A stretch of DNA of 64,000 nt from CBDCVO01 sp965223085 (GCA_965223085.1 OZ244981.1:1054001-1118000), one strand, 5' to 3'; positions 18,413 through 28,160 are shown, counted from the first letter of the stretch. The notes: generated by a model from the letters alone, not told the origin. Numbers and translations: made by a program.

Positions 18413-20460
18413 GTTATCGACTTGGCGTCGATGTCGGAGGCACCTTTACCGACTTGTTCCTGATTGACGAGGCCACCTCGAAAGCGGTGACCGCGAAAGT
18501 GCCGTCGACACCCGTGGATCCGTCCGAAGGCGTCCTCGACGGTATTGCGAAGGTGTGCCGTGACAACGGCATCGAGCCCGCCAAGGTGACCCACGTCATG
18601 CACGGCACCACCGTGGCGACGAACGCCATCCTCACCGGTGAGGGTGCGAATGTCGGTTTGCTGGTGACCGACGGATACAAACAGATCCTGCATCTCGCGC
18701 GTTCCTGGGTGCCTGGCGGCCTCGGTTCCTGGATATTGTTCAACAAGAGCCGCCCTATGGCGCCGCTCAAATGGACGTTCGAAGTCGAAGAACGCATCGC
18801 GGCCGACGGGTCGGTCGTGCGGCCTCTGGACGAGGATGCGGTGGCTGCGGCGGCGGTGGGTTTTCGCGACGCGGGTGTCGATGCGGTCACAGTCGCGTTT
18901 ATCAACTCCTACGTCAGCGCCGCGCACGAGCGGCGGGCACGCGAGATCCTCGAGCGCGAAATGCCGGGTGTCGTGATATCGATTTCCTCAGAGACCGTGC
19001 CCGAACTGCAGGAATACGAGCGCACTATCTCGACAGTCGCCAACTCCTTCGTCAAACCGATCGTGGCCCGCTATCTCGGCAACCTTCAGGACAGTCTCAG
19101 CGCAGAGATGGGTGAGGTGAAACTCAACATCCTGCGCTCCGATGGCGGGCTCGCGACCGCGGAGGTGGCCGCCGCGTACCCGGTCAACCTGCTGATGAGT
19201 GGTCCGGCCGGCGGCGTTTCGGGCGCCGTCTGGATCGCGAAACAGGCGGGTTTCGACGACATCATTACATTCGACATGGGCGGAACCTCGACCGACGTCG
19301 CGCTGGTCCAGAACGGTGTCGCCCAGGTGCGCCGCGAAACGACGGTCGGGGACATCTCGGTCAGGGCGTCTTCGATCGACGTGCGCACCGTCGGAGCCGG
19401 TGGCGGTTCGATTGCACACGTGCCCGAACTCACGAACGCCCTGCGCGTCGGGCCGAAAAGCGCCGGGGCAGCGCCCGGACCGGCCGCCTATAACAAGGGC
19501 GGTACCGTGCCCACGGTAACCGACGCCAATGTCGTGCTCGGCTACCTGCCGGCCGCGGCGAAACTCGGCGGCGCCATGGCAATCTCCGCAGACAACGCAG
19601 TCGAGGCGGTCCAGCCGATCGCCGACGCACTCGGACTGTCGCTGCTCGAAGCGGCCGAGGGCATCATTCGCATCGTCAACGAAAATATGTTCGGCGCGTT
19701 GCGTTTGGTATCGATCGAACAAGGTTACGATCCGAGGGACTTCGCACTCATGGCGTTCGGCGGCGCCGGACCTTTGCACGCCAACGCGCTGGGGATCCTG
19801 CTGGGCTCGTGGCCGGTCGTCGTGCCGCGCGGGCCCGGCGTGCTGTGCGCTTCCGGGGATGCGACTACGCGGATGCGCGATGAAGCCTCACGGACATACA
19901 TTCGGGTCTTCCCGGAGGTCGATATCACCGAGTTCGCCACGAACCTGAAACAGCTGGCGGGAAAAGCGCGCGCCACGTTGGACGCCGACGGCATCCCGGC
20001 CGCGGATCAGGAAATCATCTATCAGTGCGACGTGCGCTATAGCGGGCAGGCGCTGGAGATCACCGTGGACTTCGAGCTGGCCGATGTCGGCGACGCGGGA
20101 TTGGATGTCATCGGCGCGAAGTTCGACGAACTGCACGAACGCAACTACACGTTTCGCCTCGACGTCGATAAAGAACTCGTCAATCTCCGCGCCATTGCCC
20201 AGGGCAAGCCGCCTGTCGTCGGTGCGGACGAATTGGAACGCGGCGACGGCGACTCCGCCCGAGCCCGTTATGCGGAACAGGCGATTTATGTCGACGGTGA
20301 GTCGCGGAACGCGGGCATTTACGACCGCTCGAAACTGCACGCGGGCGATGTGGTACCGGGTCCCGCGATCGTCACCGAAATGGATTCGACGACGCTCATT
20401 CTCCCCGGGCACTCCGGTGAGCTGGACAGGATCGGTAACATTCTCATAAGGCCTGATTGA
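18409..20460 (+). CDS. hyuA: Hydantoinase A / oxoprolinase family subunit (copy 2)
   Basis: 683 residues. Actin-like ATPase motifs are intact: LGVDVGGTFTDLFLIDEATS at the N terminus, THVMHGTTVATNAIL, ITFDMGGTSTDVALV, and GAGGGSIAHV. As in copy 1 it would activate the substrate amide with ATP for the HyuB partner that follows. It overlaps the broken C45-like gene at its start and the hyuB reading frame at its end, so it belongs to a tight plus-strand operon. Sequence differs widely from copy 1, suggesting a separate substrate or origin. Confidence 0.9.
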   Translation: MSYRLGVDVGGTFTDLFLIDEATSKAVTAKVPSTPVDPSEGVLDGIAKVCRDNGIEPAKVTHVMHGTTVATNAILTGEGANVGLLVTDGYKQILHLARSWVPGGLGSWILFNKSRPMAPLKWTFEVEERIAADGSVVRPLDEDAVAAAAVGFRDAGVDAVTVAFINSYVSAAHERRAREILEREMPGVVISISSETVPELQEYERTISTVANSFVKPIVARYLGNLQDSLSAEMGEVKLNILRSDGGLATAEVAAAYPVNLLMSGPAGGVSGAVWIAKQAGFDDIITFDMGGTSTDVALVQNGVAQVRRETTVGDISVRASSIDVRTVGAGGGSIAHVPELTNALRVGPKSAGAAPGPAAYNKGGTVPTVTDANVVLGYLPAAAKLGGAMAISADNAVEAVQPIADALGLSLLEAAEGIIRIVNENMFGALRLVSIEQGYDPRDFALMAFGGAGPLHANALGILLGSWPVVVPRGPGVLCASGDATTRMRDEASRTYIRVFPEVDITEFATNLKQLAGKARATLDADGIPAADQEIIYQCDVRYSGQALEITVDFELADVGDAGLDVIGAKFDELHERNYTFRLDVDKELVNLRAIAQGKPPVVGADELERGDGDSARARYAEQAIYVDGESRNAGIYDRSKLHAGDVVPGPAIVTEMDSTTLILPGHSGELDRIGNILIRPD

Positions 20461-20483
20461 ACGGGCGCACAGCAGGTGATGCC

Positions 20484-22388
20484 ATGGCGGCGAGGATAAT
20501 TGAAAGTTCGGAACTGCGGGTCGAAAAGGTCGAGGTAGATCCCGTCACGCTCGATCTCATCGAGAACGGTCTCGTCAACACGCGAGAGCAGATGGACGCG
20601 ATCCTGTTTCGTACCGCGATGTCGCCGATCATCCGTGAGCAGCGGGATGGATTTCCGGTCATCACGGATCGGGATGGCCGCCTGCATGCGGGCCAGTTCG
20701 GTTCTCCGGTTACCGGATTTCTGGACCTCTACGAGGGGACCGTGGAGGAGGGCGACGTGTTCATCACCTCCGATCCCTACGCGTGCAACGGCGCGGTCAG
20801 TCACGCGAACGACTGGCTGCTGTGTATGCCGGTGTTCTACGACGGCCAGGTGATCAACTGGTCGGCGATGTTCGGCCATCTCACCGATATCGGCGGCAAG
20901 ACCCCCGCGAGCATGCCGGTCGATTCCACCGACTACTACCAGGAAGGCATCATCATTCCGCCGTTGAAAATCATCAGCAAAGGGGAGTTACAGAAAGACC
21001 TGCTGAAATTAATCCTGCACAACTGCCGCATCCCGGAATGGAACAGCGCGGACTTCAATGCCATCGTCGCCGCGTGCCGGACCGGTAGAAACCGCTGCAT
21101 CGAAATGGCGGACCGGTTCGGGCTGGATATGTTTCTATCCGCACTCGATGCGCTGCTGGAACGGAATCACCGCTCCATGCGGCGGCTCGTGCTCGAAACC
21201 GTGCCGGAAGAGAAGGTTCATTTCGAAGACTACATCTGCGACGACGGCATCGGTATGGGGCCATACAAGATCGCCTGCGACCTTTGGCGTGAGGGCGACA
21301 AGATGATCTTTGATTTCAAGGATACCGATCCACAATCACAAGGCTGCGTGAATTTCCTGTTGAGCGATCAGATGTTCAAAATGTTCTGCGCCCAATTCAT
21401 GGTCAATATGTTCGACCCGGACATCTTGTTAAACGATGGATTTTTCCCCTTGCTCGAGATCCGCATCCCCGAGGGCTCGCTGCTGAAGCCGATCAAACCG
21501 GCCGCCCTGAACGGCCGGACGCATGCGATGGGGCGGATTTTCGACATCATCAGCGGTTTGTTCGGCAAGAGTAACCCCGACTATTTGTGCGCCGCCGGTT
21601 TTTCCTCGAGCCCGCATTTCATGTTTTCCGGGCACGACGCGAAACGCAAATGGTTCCTGCTGATGCAGATTGGTTTCGGCGGCGTGCCGGGCAAACCGTC
21701 CGGTGACGGTCTCGACGGGCATTCTCTGTGGCCGAAATTCAAGAACATCCCGAACGAATATATGGAGGCGTATTTTCCGATTCGCATCGAACGCTTCGAG
21801 TCTATTCCCGACAGCGGCGGCGCCGGCTGCCATCGTGGCGGCAACGGAGTGCGCACGGAGTACGCGTTCTCGGTGCCGGGGACGGTCTCGGTTCACGACG
21901 ATCGCTGGCTCACCTATCCCTGGGGGGTCAAAGGTGGCGCGCCGGGCGCGCGCAGCGCGAAGATGCTCGTGCGCGTCGACGGCTCGCGCACTCTGCTACC
22001 CGCGAAGGCGGACAACATCAAGGTCGACGTGGGCGACCGCTTGATCTTCAGCACCTGGGGTGGCGGCGGCTGGGGTAATCCGCTGGACCGGGATCTGGAG
22101 GCCATTGCCTACGACCTCGAAAGCGGCTTGCTGACCCCGCGCGGCGCGCGCGCCTATGGCGTCGTCGCGGCGTCCGACGGGACCATCGACACCGACGCGA
22201 CGAAACGCTTGCGCGATCAGATACGGGCAGGGCAGGGCGCACCGGCATTGTTCGATTTCGGCGGATCGGTTCCGGAGCTGGTCGCGCGCTGCGCCGAGGA
22301 AACCGGGCTCGAGCCGCCTGAACCGCCGCGTTACGCCGACGTAGCATTGGCCAGACTCGCCGAGTCCGACAGTGGTCCGGCGAATTGA
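20484..22388 (+). CDS. hyuB: Hydantoinase B / oxoprolinase family subunit (copy 2)
   Basis: 634 residues from ATG 20484, preceded by AGGTGA; a TTG at 20457 overlapping the hyuA stop is a weaker alternative. The family core is present: DPVTLDLIENGLVNTREQMD, GDVFITSDPYACNGAVSHAND and the glycine-rich STWGGGGWGNPLDRD near the C terminus. The carboxy-terminal tail after that is longer than in copy 1. Together with the preceding HyuA it should form an ATP-dependent cyclic-amide hydrolase or related carboxylase. The following cysteine hydrolase supports a hydantoin-like substrate. The precise substrate cannot be read from sequence. Confidence 0.88.
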   Translation: MAARIIESSELRVEKVEVDPVTLDLIENGLVNTREQMDAILFRTAMSPIIREQRDGFPVITDRDGRLHAGQFGSPVTGFLDLYEGTVEEGDVFITSDPYACNGAVSHANDWLLCMPVFYDGQVINWSAMFGHLTDIGGKTPASMPVDSTDYYQEGIIIPPLKIISKGELQKDLLKLILHNCRIPEWNSADFNAIVAACRTGRNRCIEMADRFGLDMFLSALDALLERNHRSMRRLVLETVPEEKVHFEDYICDDGIGMGPYKIACDLWREGDKMIFDFKDTDPQSQGCVNFLLSDQMFKMFCAQFMVNMFDPDILLNDGFFPLLEIRIPEGSLLKPIKPAALNGRTHAMGRIFDIISGLFGKSNPDYLCAAGFSSSPHFMFSGHDAKRKWFLLMQIGFGGVPGKPSGDGLDGHSLWPKFKNIPNEYMEAYFPIRIERFESIPDSGGAGCHRGGNGVRTEYAFSVPGTVSVHDDRWLTYPWGVKGGAPGARSAKMLVRVDGSRTLLPAKADNIKVDVGDRLIFSTWGGGGWGNPLDRDLEAIAYDLESGLLTPRGARAYGVVAASDGTIDTDATKRLRDQIRAGQGAPALFDFGGSVPELVARCAEETGLEPPEPPRYADVALARLAESDSGPAN

Positions 22389-22453
22389 GCGGGGCCCGGC
22401 GCGCCGATCCGGAGCATTCGGCTAGCTGAGATGCGCCCGGCGCTGCCGCTTCT

Positions 22454-22488
22454 AAAACAGGTGTTACGGAATATGGAACACCTATTTT
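22454..22488. promoter_or_regulatory. Inverted repeat upstream of the cysteine hydrolase (candidate operator)
   Basis: Arms AAAACAGGTGTT (22454-22465) and AACACCTATTTT (22477-22488) are complementary at 11 of 12 positions around an 11-bp spacer. The dyad lies 18 bp before the start at 22507, in the only sizeable gap of the second cassette (118 bp). A regulator site or an internal promoter control is plausible; no T run follows as a terminator would need. Confidence 0.45.
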
Positions 22489-22506
22489 GTACAGGAGACC
22501 AGGCCA

Positions 22507-23127
22507 ATGAGCGACGTCGAGGTTTACGAACGACAGGGTTTCGGCAAGAGCTCGGGCTTCGGGCGGCGTCCGGCATTGCTGATCGTCGATTACGTCAGGG
22601 CGTTTTGTGATCCCGCGCAGTACGGCGGCGGTAACATCACGGCGGCGCTTGGGCGCACCAAGGTGCTGCTCGAAGCCGTACGCAAGCAGCATCTCCCCGT
22701 CGCCCATACGCGGATCGTCTACGCGGACGCCGCCGCCGATGCTGGCGCGTTTTGCCTGAAGGTGCCGGGGCTCGAGAAATTTACCGAAACACTGCCGAGC
22801 GGACAGATCGTCGAGGAACTCACGCCGACCGCGGGCGAATACGTCGTACGCAAGACGCAACCGTCCGCGTTTTTCGGTACCGGGCTCGCGGCGTGGCTCG
22901 TCGGCAAGGGGGTCGACACGATGATTGTCGCTGGCATCACAACGTCCGGCTGCGTGCGGGCCTCGGTGGTCGATTCCATGAGCTATAATTTCCGGACCAT
23001 CGTGGCCATCGACGCGGTGGGCGATCGTGCACTCGGTCCGCACGAAGCGAATCTCTTCGACATGGGTCAGAAGTACGCCGATCTGCTGAGTACCGACAAC
23101 ATCATCACTCACCTCCAGCACGCGTGA
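22507..23127 (+). CDS. Cysteine hydrolase, N-carbamoylsarcosine amidase-like (copy 2)
   Basis: 206 residues. Catalytic Asp in ALLIVDYVRAFCDP, Lys in VVRKTQPSAFFGTGLAAW, and nucleophile Cys in ITTSGCVRASVVDSMSYNF. The YVRAFCDP and SAFFGT segments resemble N-carbamoylsarcosine amidase more closely than isochorismatase. Placed after hyuAB copy 2, it would cleave the N-carbamoyl amino acid released by ring opening. The ribosome site is GGAGA before ATG 22507. It is the second such enzyme in the island (the other starts at 7379), and the two differ clearly in sequence. Confidence 0.85.
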   Translation: MSDVEVYERQGFGKSSGFGRRPALLIVDYVRAFCDPAQYGGGNITAALGRTKVLLEAVRKQHLPVAHTRIVYADAAADAGAFCLKVPGLEKFTETLPSGQIVEELTPTAGEYVVRKTQPSAFFGTGLAAWLVGKGVDTMIVAGITTSGCVRASVVDSMSYNFRTIVAIDAVGDRALGPHEANLFDMGQKYADLLSTDNIITHLQHA

Positions 23128-23169
23128 GGGTCTGCCGATGATTGCCGAATCCCCGACGGAGAAAAGTTC

Positions 23170-24651
23170 ATGTCGTTCGAGATAGAAGAAGCCACGATTG
23201 GGGACATCCACGCCGCGTTTCGCGCCGGTGAGTTGAGCGCCGCCGAGTTGACGACAGCGTATCTACAGCGCATCGCAGCTTATGATCGGGCCGGACCCGC
23301 AATCAATTCGATCGTGGCCGAGAACCCGGTGGCCCGCGAGGAGGCGGCGGCGCTCGACGCGAGCTTTGCGCAGACCGGGGAGTTCACCGGACCCCTGCAT
23401 GGCATTCCCGTGCTCGTCAAGGATCAGGTGGAAACCGCCGGCATTCCGACCACGTTCGGATCGATCGCGCTCGACGGCAATATGCCGGAAGAAGACGCTA
23501 CGATTATCACGCGCTTGCGCGAGGCGGGCGCCGTCATTCTTGCGAAAACTGCGATGCCGGATTTTGCGACATCGTGGTTCGGCTACTCATCGAAGGCCGG
23601 GACGACGAAGAACCCTTACGACCTCGCACACGATCCGGGCGGATCGAGCAGCGGCACCGGCGCCGCGGTCGCCGCGAATTTCGGCGCCGTCGGGATCGGC
23701 GAAGACACCGGCGGATCGATTCGGCTGCCCTCGTCCTTCGACAACCTCGTGGGCTTGAAGGTAACGCCGGGACTCATCAGCCGTACTGGCCTTTCGCCGC
23801 TGGTCGTTTTCCAGGACTCGGCGGGACCCATGTGCCGCACGGTCGAAGACGCGGCGAGGATGCTCGCTGTTCTCGCAGGATACGATCCGGCGGATCCCTT
23901 TACGGCGACCGCGGCCATCGCCGGGCGCGTCGACTATACAGCCGTACTCGACGCCGCCGCTCTACGCGGCACGACGATTGGGGTCGTGCGTCAGGCGTTC
24001 GGCGATCCGGCGGATGGCAACGCGGCTGCCGTCAATGGCCTGATGGAACAGGCGCTCGACGCGATGCGTGGGGCGGGCGCGACGATCGAAGACGTAGACA
24101 TTCCCGATCTCGACTATTACGTCGAATTCACGTCGCTGTACATTACCCACTCGCGGCACGACATCGACGCATTCCTCGCGCAACGGCCGCGTGTGCCGAT
24201 GAAGACGGTGAAAGCGATCCACGCCGCCGGCAAATACCACCCGGCACTGGACTTGTTCGAAATGGTGGTCGACGGTCCCGAGGATCCGCACAGCGATCCC
24301 GAATACTTTCAGCGCTACACCGCACGCGAGCAGTTCCAGCGTATCATCGTCAATGAAATGGCGAAGGCCGGCGCATCCGCGCTCGTGTTCCCGACGACGC
24401 AGATCCCGTCGCCGTCGCGCGCGGATCTCGATGCTGGAAAGTGGACGACGTTCACGTTCCCGACGAATACTCTGATTGCGGCCCAAAGCTGGATGCCGGC
24501 TGTCAGTGTGCCCGCGGGGTTCACCGCGGGCGGTCTACCCGTCGGCATGGAAATGGTCGGACTGCCGTATCGCGAAGGGGATCTCCTGGCCCTGGCGTAT
24601 GCATTCGAGCAGGCGACTTGTCACCGCCGCACGCCACAGGGTATGACGTAA
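23170..24651 (+). CDS. Amidase signature family enzyme
   Basis: 493 residues with the complete Ser-cisSer-Lys triad: Lys in GIPVLVKDQVETAG, cis-Ser within GGSSSGTGAAVAANF, and the nucleophile Ser in GEDTGGSIRLPSSFDNLVGLK. The family hydrolyses linear amides, so it could release an amine or acid from N-substituted amides, or take carbamoyl substrates. It begins 42 bp after the cysteine hydrolase on the same strand and closes the second cassette. Substrate unknown. Confidence 0.88.
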   Translation: MSFEIEEATIGDIHAAFRAGELSAAELTTAYLQRIAAYDRAGPAINSIVAENPVAREEAAALDASFAQTGEFTGPLHGIPVLVKDQVETAGIPTTFGSIALDGNMPEEDATIITRLREAGAVILAKTAMPDFATSWFGYSSKAGTTKNPYDLAHDPGGSSSGTGAAVAANFGAVGIGEDTGGSIRLPSSFDNLVGLKVTPGLISRTGLSPLVVFQDSAGPMCRTVEDAARMLAVLAGYDPADPFTATAAIAGRVDYTAVLDAAALRGTTIGVVRQAFGDPADGNAAAVNGLMEQALDAMRGAGATIEDVDIPDLDYYVEFTSLYITHSRHDIDAFLAQRPRVPMKTVKAIHAAGKYHPALDLFEMVVDGPEDPHSDPEYFQRYTAREQFQRIIVNEMAKAGASALVFPTTQIPSPSRADLDAGKWTTFTFPTNTLIAAQSWMPAVSVPAGFTAGGLPVGMEMVGLPYREGDLLALAYAFEQATCHRRTPQGMT

Positions 24652-24794
24652 ACGCCGGCGGCTAGTAAGGGTCCAAAAGTGGTGTCAGCCGCCGCATCCG
24701 CGGTAAACGAAATCAGGAGCGACCAAGAAAATGAACTCAGGATCGATGCGATCACAGACGTTATGAGATCGCTTTCACACGGGAAGAACGATTG

Positions 24795-25976
24795 ATGTCG
24801 AAACGCGCGCGATACCGCCACTGCCTCCTGGCATTACTCTTAATCACCGCCCGGTTTGCCGATGCGTCCAGTGAGGACGACACTCGTATCGTACGTGAAG
24901 CAGTTCAGGTTGCCCGCGATCTGCTCACCGGCGACAATTTTTACGATCGGATCTCCGGTGCCGGGACCCTCGTCGATATCGGCGATCCGATCGCATTGGA
25001 TTTCCTGCTGGCAATGATTGAGCATCCCGACCACTCGTTTGCGCGGGCGGCGATCGACGTACTGCTGAGCGCGCAGCATCCGGCGGGCATCGATGCCGTG
25101 TTGCGTATCGCGTCAGTGGGTGCGGACGGGCCGATTATCAAGTATCTGTCCGAGTCGTTGGCAAACCGGCCTTACGATGCCATGGTCGAACTTGTTCTGG
25201 TGGAGATCCTGGTCGATACCCTGAGCCTCGACGACATCTGGATCAAAAAGCACGTGTTGCAGGCGTTGATCGAAGCCCCGCTCGGGGAACATGAAGATCG
25301 GATTCTGCAAATCGCTCAGGACGAATCACAAGATCCGATCACGCGCGCTTACGCGAGTTTCGCGTTGTTGGGAACGGCCTACGAGCGGCAATCACTGGAT
25401 CGCTTGGTCGAGATTTCGTCAGAGGAGAATCTCGAAGCGCGGGAAGCGGCTGCGGTTGCACTCGGCAGGGTAGACAGCGAACGCACGCGGGCGGCGTTGC
25501 GAAAAATGCACGGGGAGAAAAATCCCTACGTCAAACTTGCCGTGCTGGCCAGCGAAGCCGGATTCCGCGACGAAACCGCAATCAACGCCCTGATTAATAC
25601 GATCATTCATGGCGGCTCGCTCGACGGCCCGGCCGCCGCGGCGAGCCTCAGGCGCCTGCCGGTGGACGTAGCGACACGGATCTCGGACAAGGTTACGACT
25701 TGCTGCGGCCTTGCCAGCGACGTCGCGGCGCGGCTTGTTGAGGCGTGGGCCTGGATCGATGCGTCACCGGCGAAGATCGTCGAGTGGGGCCTCGCACACA
25801 CCGATACGGACGTGCGAATGCAGACGGTGTGGTTAATCGGACAGCGCGAGGCGCGCAAGTATCTCGATGTTCTCGTGCCGTTGCTGAAGGACCACGACAG
25901 CGGCATTCGTGCGATGGCGGCGTGGAGTGTCGTGCGTCTGCTCGCCGACGCCTATAGCCCGGGTACCGACACCTGA
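24795..25976 (+). CDS. Exported HEAT-repeat protein
   Basis: 393 residues. The N terminus RYRHCLLALLLITARFADAS looks like a Sec signal peptide. The rest consists of helical repeats of about 30-35 residues with recurring patterns such as ARAAIDVLLSAQHPAGIDAVL and AREAAAVALGRVDSERTRAALRKM, which fit HEAT/PBS-lyase-type repeats. Such proteins are usually protein-binding scaffolds. ATG at 24795 is preferred over the TTG three bases earlier. It stands alone, 143 bp after the amidase, and I see no functional link to it. Confidence 0.7.
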   Translation: MSKRARYRHCLLALLLITARFADASSEDDTRIVREAVQVARDLLTGDNFYDRISGAGTLVDIGDPIALDFLLAMIEHPDHSFARAAIDVLLSAQHPAGIDAVLRIASVGADGPIIKYLSESLANRPYDAMVELVLVEILVDTLSLDDIWIKKHVLQALIEAPLGEHEDRILQIAQDESQDPITRAYASFALLGTAYERQSLDRLVEISSEENLEAREAAAVALGRVDSERTRAALRKMHGEKNPYVKLAVLASEAGFRDETAINALINTIIHGGSLDGPAAAASLRRLPVDVATRISDKVTTCCGLASDVAARLVEAWAWIDASPAKIVEWGLAHTDTDVRMQTVWLIGQREARKYLDVLVPLLKDHDSGIRAMAAWSVVRLLADAYSPGTDT

Positions 25977-25978
25977 GT

Positions 25979-26149
25979 CGCTTTTCCGGATCGGTCAGTA
26001 CGACGAAATGCCATTGCTGAGGGTTCGTCCGGGGACGGCGTTCGTAGCGCCACTTCCAGGCACTATTCGATGATCTCGGGTTCGACCGGCGGCTCCAGGT
26101 CGGGGCACAGACGGACCGACCGGGTCGTCGTCAGTAGTTTGTCGCACAT
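25979..26149 (-). pseudogene. Fragment of a nitroreductase family gene
   Basis: Reading the minus strand from ATG 26149 gives MCDKLLTTTRSVRLCPDLEP, then EPEIIE, a TAG stop, then CLEVALRTPS. After a frameshift it continues QQWHFVVLTDPEKRLR. The order (arginine-rich start, P-D-P like turn, helix ending APS/TPS, then WHFVV-TDPEK) is that of the nitroreductase N terminus. About 60 residues survive of an expected 200. The miniature IS1380-like element sits 13 bp upstream of the start. Confidence 0.5.
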
Positions 26150-26161
26150 CGTGAGGTCTAG

Positions 26162-26307
26162 CTAGCCCGGATATTGCACGAGGCGCTTGCGGCGCTTGTG
26201 CCAATTTGTCGAAGTGAGGGGCATTTTGATACTTTTAGAGTGGCTCATGTGGAGATGCAAACTGTAACGCACTCGTTGACTACCACCTCGTGCAATATCC
26301 AGGCTAG
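26162..26307. mobile_element. 138-bp miniature inverted-repeat element with IS1380-like ends
   Basis: CTAG (26162-26165), left repeat CCCGGATATTGCACGAGG (26166-26183), about 100 bp of non-coding DNA, right repeat CCTCGTGCAATATCCAGG (26286-26303), CTAG (26304-26307). The two repeats match at 17 of 18 positions when inverted, and CTAG on both sides looks like a 4-bp target duplication. No transposase is encoded, so it would depend on a full IS1380-type enzyme in trans. The ends match those of the relics at 863 and 47153. Confidence 0.75.
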
Positions 26308-26509
26308 ATCCGATGCCGCAGCCTAAACTCTGGCTTCTAGTCCGTTGCCGCCTTAAGGTAGGCTGACGAATTACTCGCGGCCATCACGGCGAGCATGACC
26401 GCCGGCTTACGATAGTGTGCTGCCTTCGCGCGAACGGCGGCGTCCGACGGCGCTTTCTCGATCCGATGCCGCGAGCGTGGCCGCGTCCTCGACCGCCTTG
26501 CACACACCC

Positions 26510-27730
26510 ATACCTACACAGCGAGAAACAACTGTCGCTCGCCGAGTTCGACTGGCCGTTGCAAACGGCGCTCGATGAAAACAACCGTTGGGTGGAGAGA
26601 AGATGAGCCAATGCATCCCGTGGGATGAACTGGCGCAGGGATATTATCAAAGCCTTTCCGCTGGCCAATGGCGCCCCGCCAAAGAAGCCCGGTTGGTGAT
26701 TGGGGCGGTGATCATCAAACACAAATTGTGCTTGTCGGACGAAGAGACCGTGGCTCAGATCCAGGAGAACCCGTACCTACAATACTTCGTGGGGCTGTCG
26801 GGTTATCAGAAATCGGCAGTGTTTGTGCCATCGTTGTTCGTTGAGATCCGCAAGCGGATGGGGCAGTCGGTGTTCGAGGTTTTTCATGGCGCTATTATTG
26901 AAGCGCTGGAAGCGTCGAAGGCAAAGCGCAAGAGCGCTTCGCAACACGCGGGAAACGCAGCTAAGGTGATAGCGGGGAAAGATGACGACGATGATGGGGA
27001 CCGGACGCCAGGGCCAGCGGCCAGCACGCAGAGGAAGCGATGCATCAAGGAAAGTTGATCCTGGACGCGACGGTCGCTGAACAGGCGATCCGTTATCCAA
27101 CGGATCTGAGTTTATTGAACGAGGTGCGTGAGTTCATTGAGCAGGTCATCGACAGACGATATCCCCACACTGGGATGAAAAAGAAACCACGCACGTATCG
27201 GGAGAGGGCGCGGGTGGATCATCTGTGTTGGGATGCGTTTCATGAAGGAAATGCCGTGGAGGCTCAAGTAGCCGCGTACCGCGCACGTTATGGCGTCTAT
27301 CCGGAAGTGGTGTTGGGTGATCCGATCTACGGGGAAACAACCGGCAATATCTGAAAGGCAAGCATATACGCTTCGCCGGCAAACCGCTGGGTCGTCCCAG
27401 GAAAGTGACGGCAGCGAATCGGGAGGAGCTGAAGCAACTTCAAGCGCAGCGACGAGAAGAATACTTACAGCGCATTCCGATAGCGGGTAAGTTTGGTCAG
27501 GGGAAGAATGGTTATCGGCTCAACTACATTCGCGCAAAGCGGGCTGACACATCCAGTGCCTGGATCAACAGCATTTTCCTGATGATGAACCTGCTGATCC
27601 TGTTGAGGATCTTTTTCGCGTTCTATAAAAAGCTTGTTGATGGATTTCTATTACCACTATTGCGCGTTGGGACGATGCGGTTTCATCATCGGGTGAACTA
27701 TCCGATCCTCGGTAACCCGACTTATTGAGG
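26510..27730 (+). pseudogene. IS5/IS1182-like transposase, internally deleted
   Basis: At least three frames follow one transposase. The first (to about 26600) reads LAEFDWPLQTALDENNRWV. The second (26588-27058) reads PWDELAQGYYQSLSAGQWRP and LCLSDEETVAQIQENPYLQY. The third (27040-27354) reads GKLILDATVAEQAIRYPTDL, KKKPRTYRERARV and EVVLGDPIYGETTGN. The last (27355-27728) reads FAGKPLGRPRKV and GKFGQGKNGYRLNYI. About 120-150 residues expected between PRTYRERARV and the HEGN segment are absent, so part of the catalytic core is gone. It interrupts the region between the HEAT gene and the monooxygenase remnant. Confidence 0.75.
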
Positions 27731-27741
27731 AAACTCTATCT

Positions 27742-28109
27742 AGGTGTGGTCGAGCGATGAACGCGGCGTCCCCAATCAATACGCAACGCTCGAACACCAG
27801 GCGTTCGCTGCCGTGTTCGTAGTACTTCCCTTGTGCGTCGGTAAGATGGTCACGCAGGACGGCCTCGTCGCCTGCTCGGTACCAGCCCCAGTTGTACCAG
27901 CGTTTACCGGGTTCCAGCGAGTCACCGGGACCGGCGACGAGATAACCGAGCCAGTGCCCACCGGTCGGCCGCAGGCCAAACAAAAGGCGGTGCTCGGCAA
28001 GCTCGAGCACGGCCGGCGCGACGAGCGGGCACACGGTCGAGATCAGCGAGATGTGCTTGTCCGCCGGCGCCCGCTTTATTGCTGCCATCGTCGGAAACAT
28101 GATGACCAT
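27742..28109 (-). pseudogene. C-terminal fragment of an FAD-dependent monooxygenase
   Basis: The minus strand reads GGHWLGYLVAGPGDSLEPGK, then RWYNWGWYR, then LTDAQGKYYEHG, then the FAD-binding end CVLIGDAAFIARPHLDR. This matches the last third of flavoprotein hydroxylases of the 2,6-dihydroxypyridine/salicylate type, in which GDAA precedes an FAD contact. The N-terminal FAD domain is not readable upstream (28110-28450 is degenerate), and the end is cut near the IS1182-like relic. It cannot be a working enzyme. Confidence 0.55.
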
Positions 28110-28160
28110 GCCGGGTTTGCCGAAAGTACCGTCGGCAGAACAAATCGACGTCGATGCGGA

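Noticed and set aside
22048..23211. Minus-strand open frame of 387 codons
   Set aside because: Antisense to hyuB copy 2 and the cysteine hydrolase, both of which have clear motifs.
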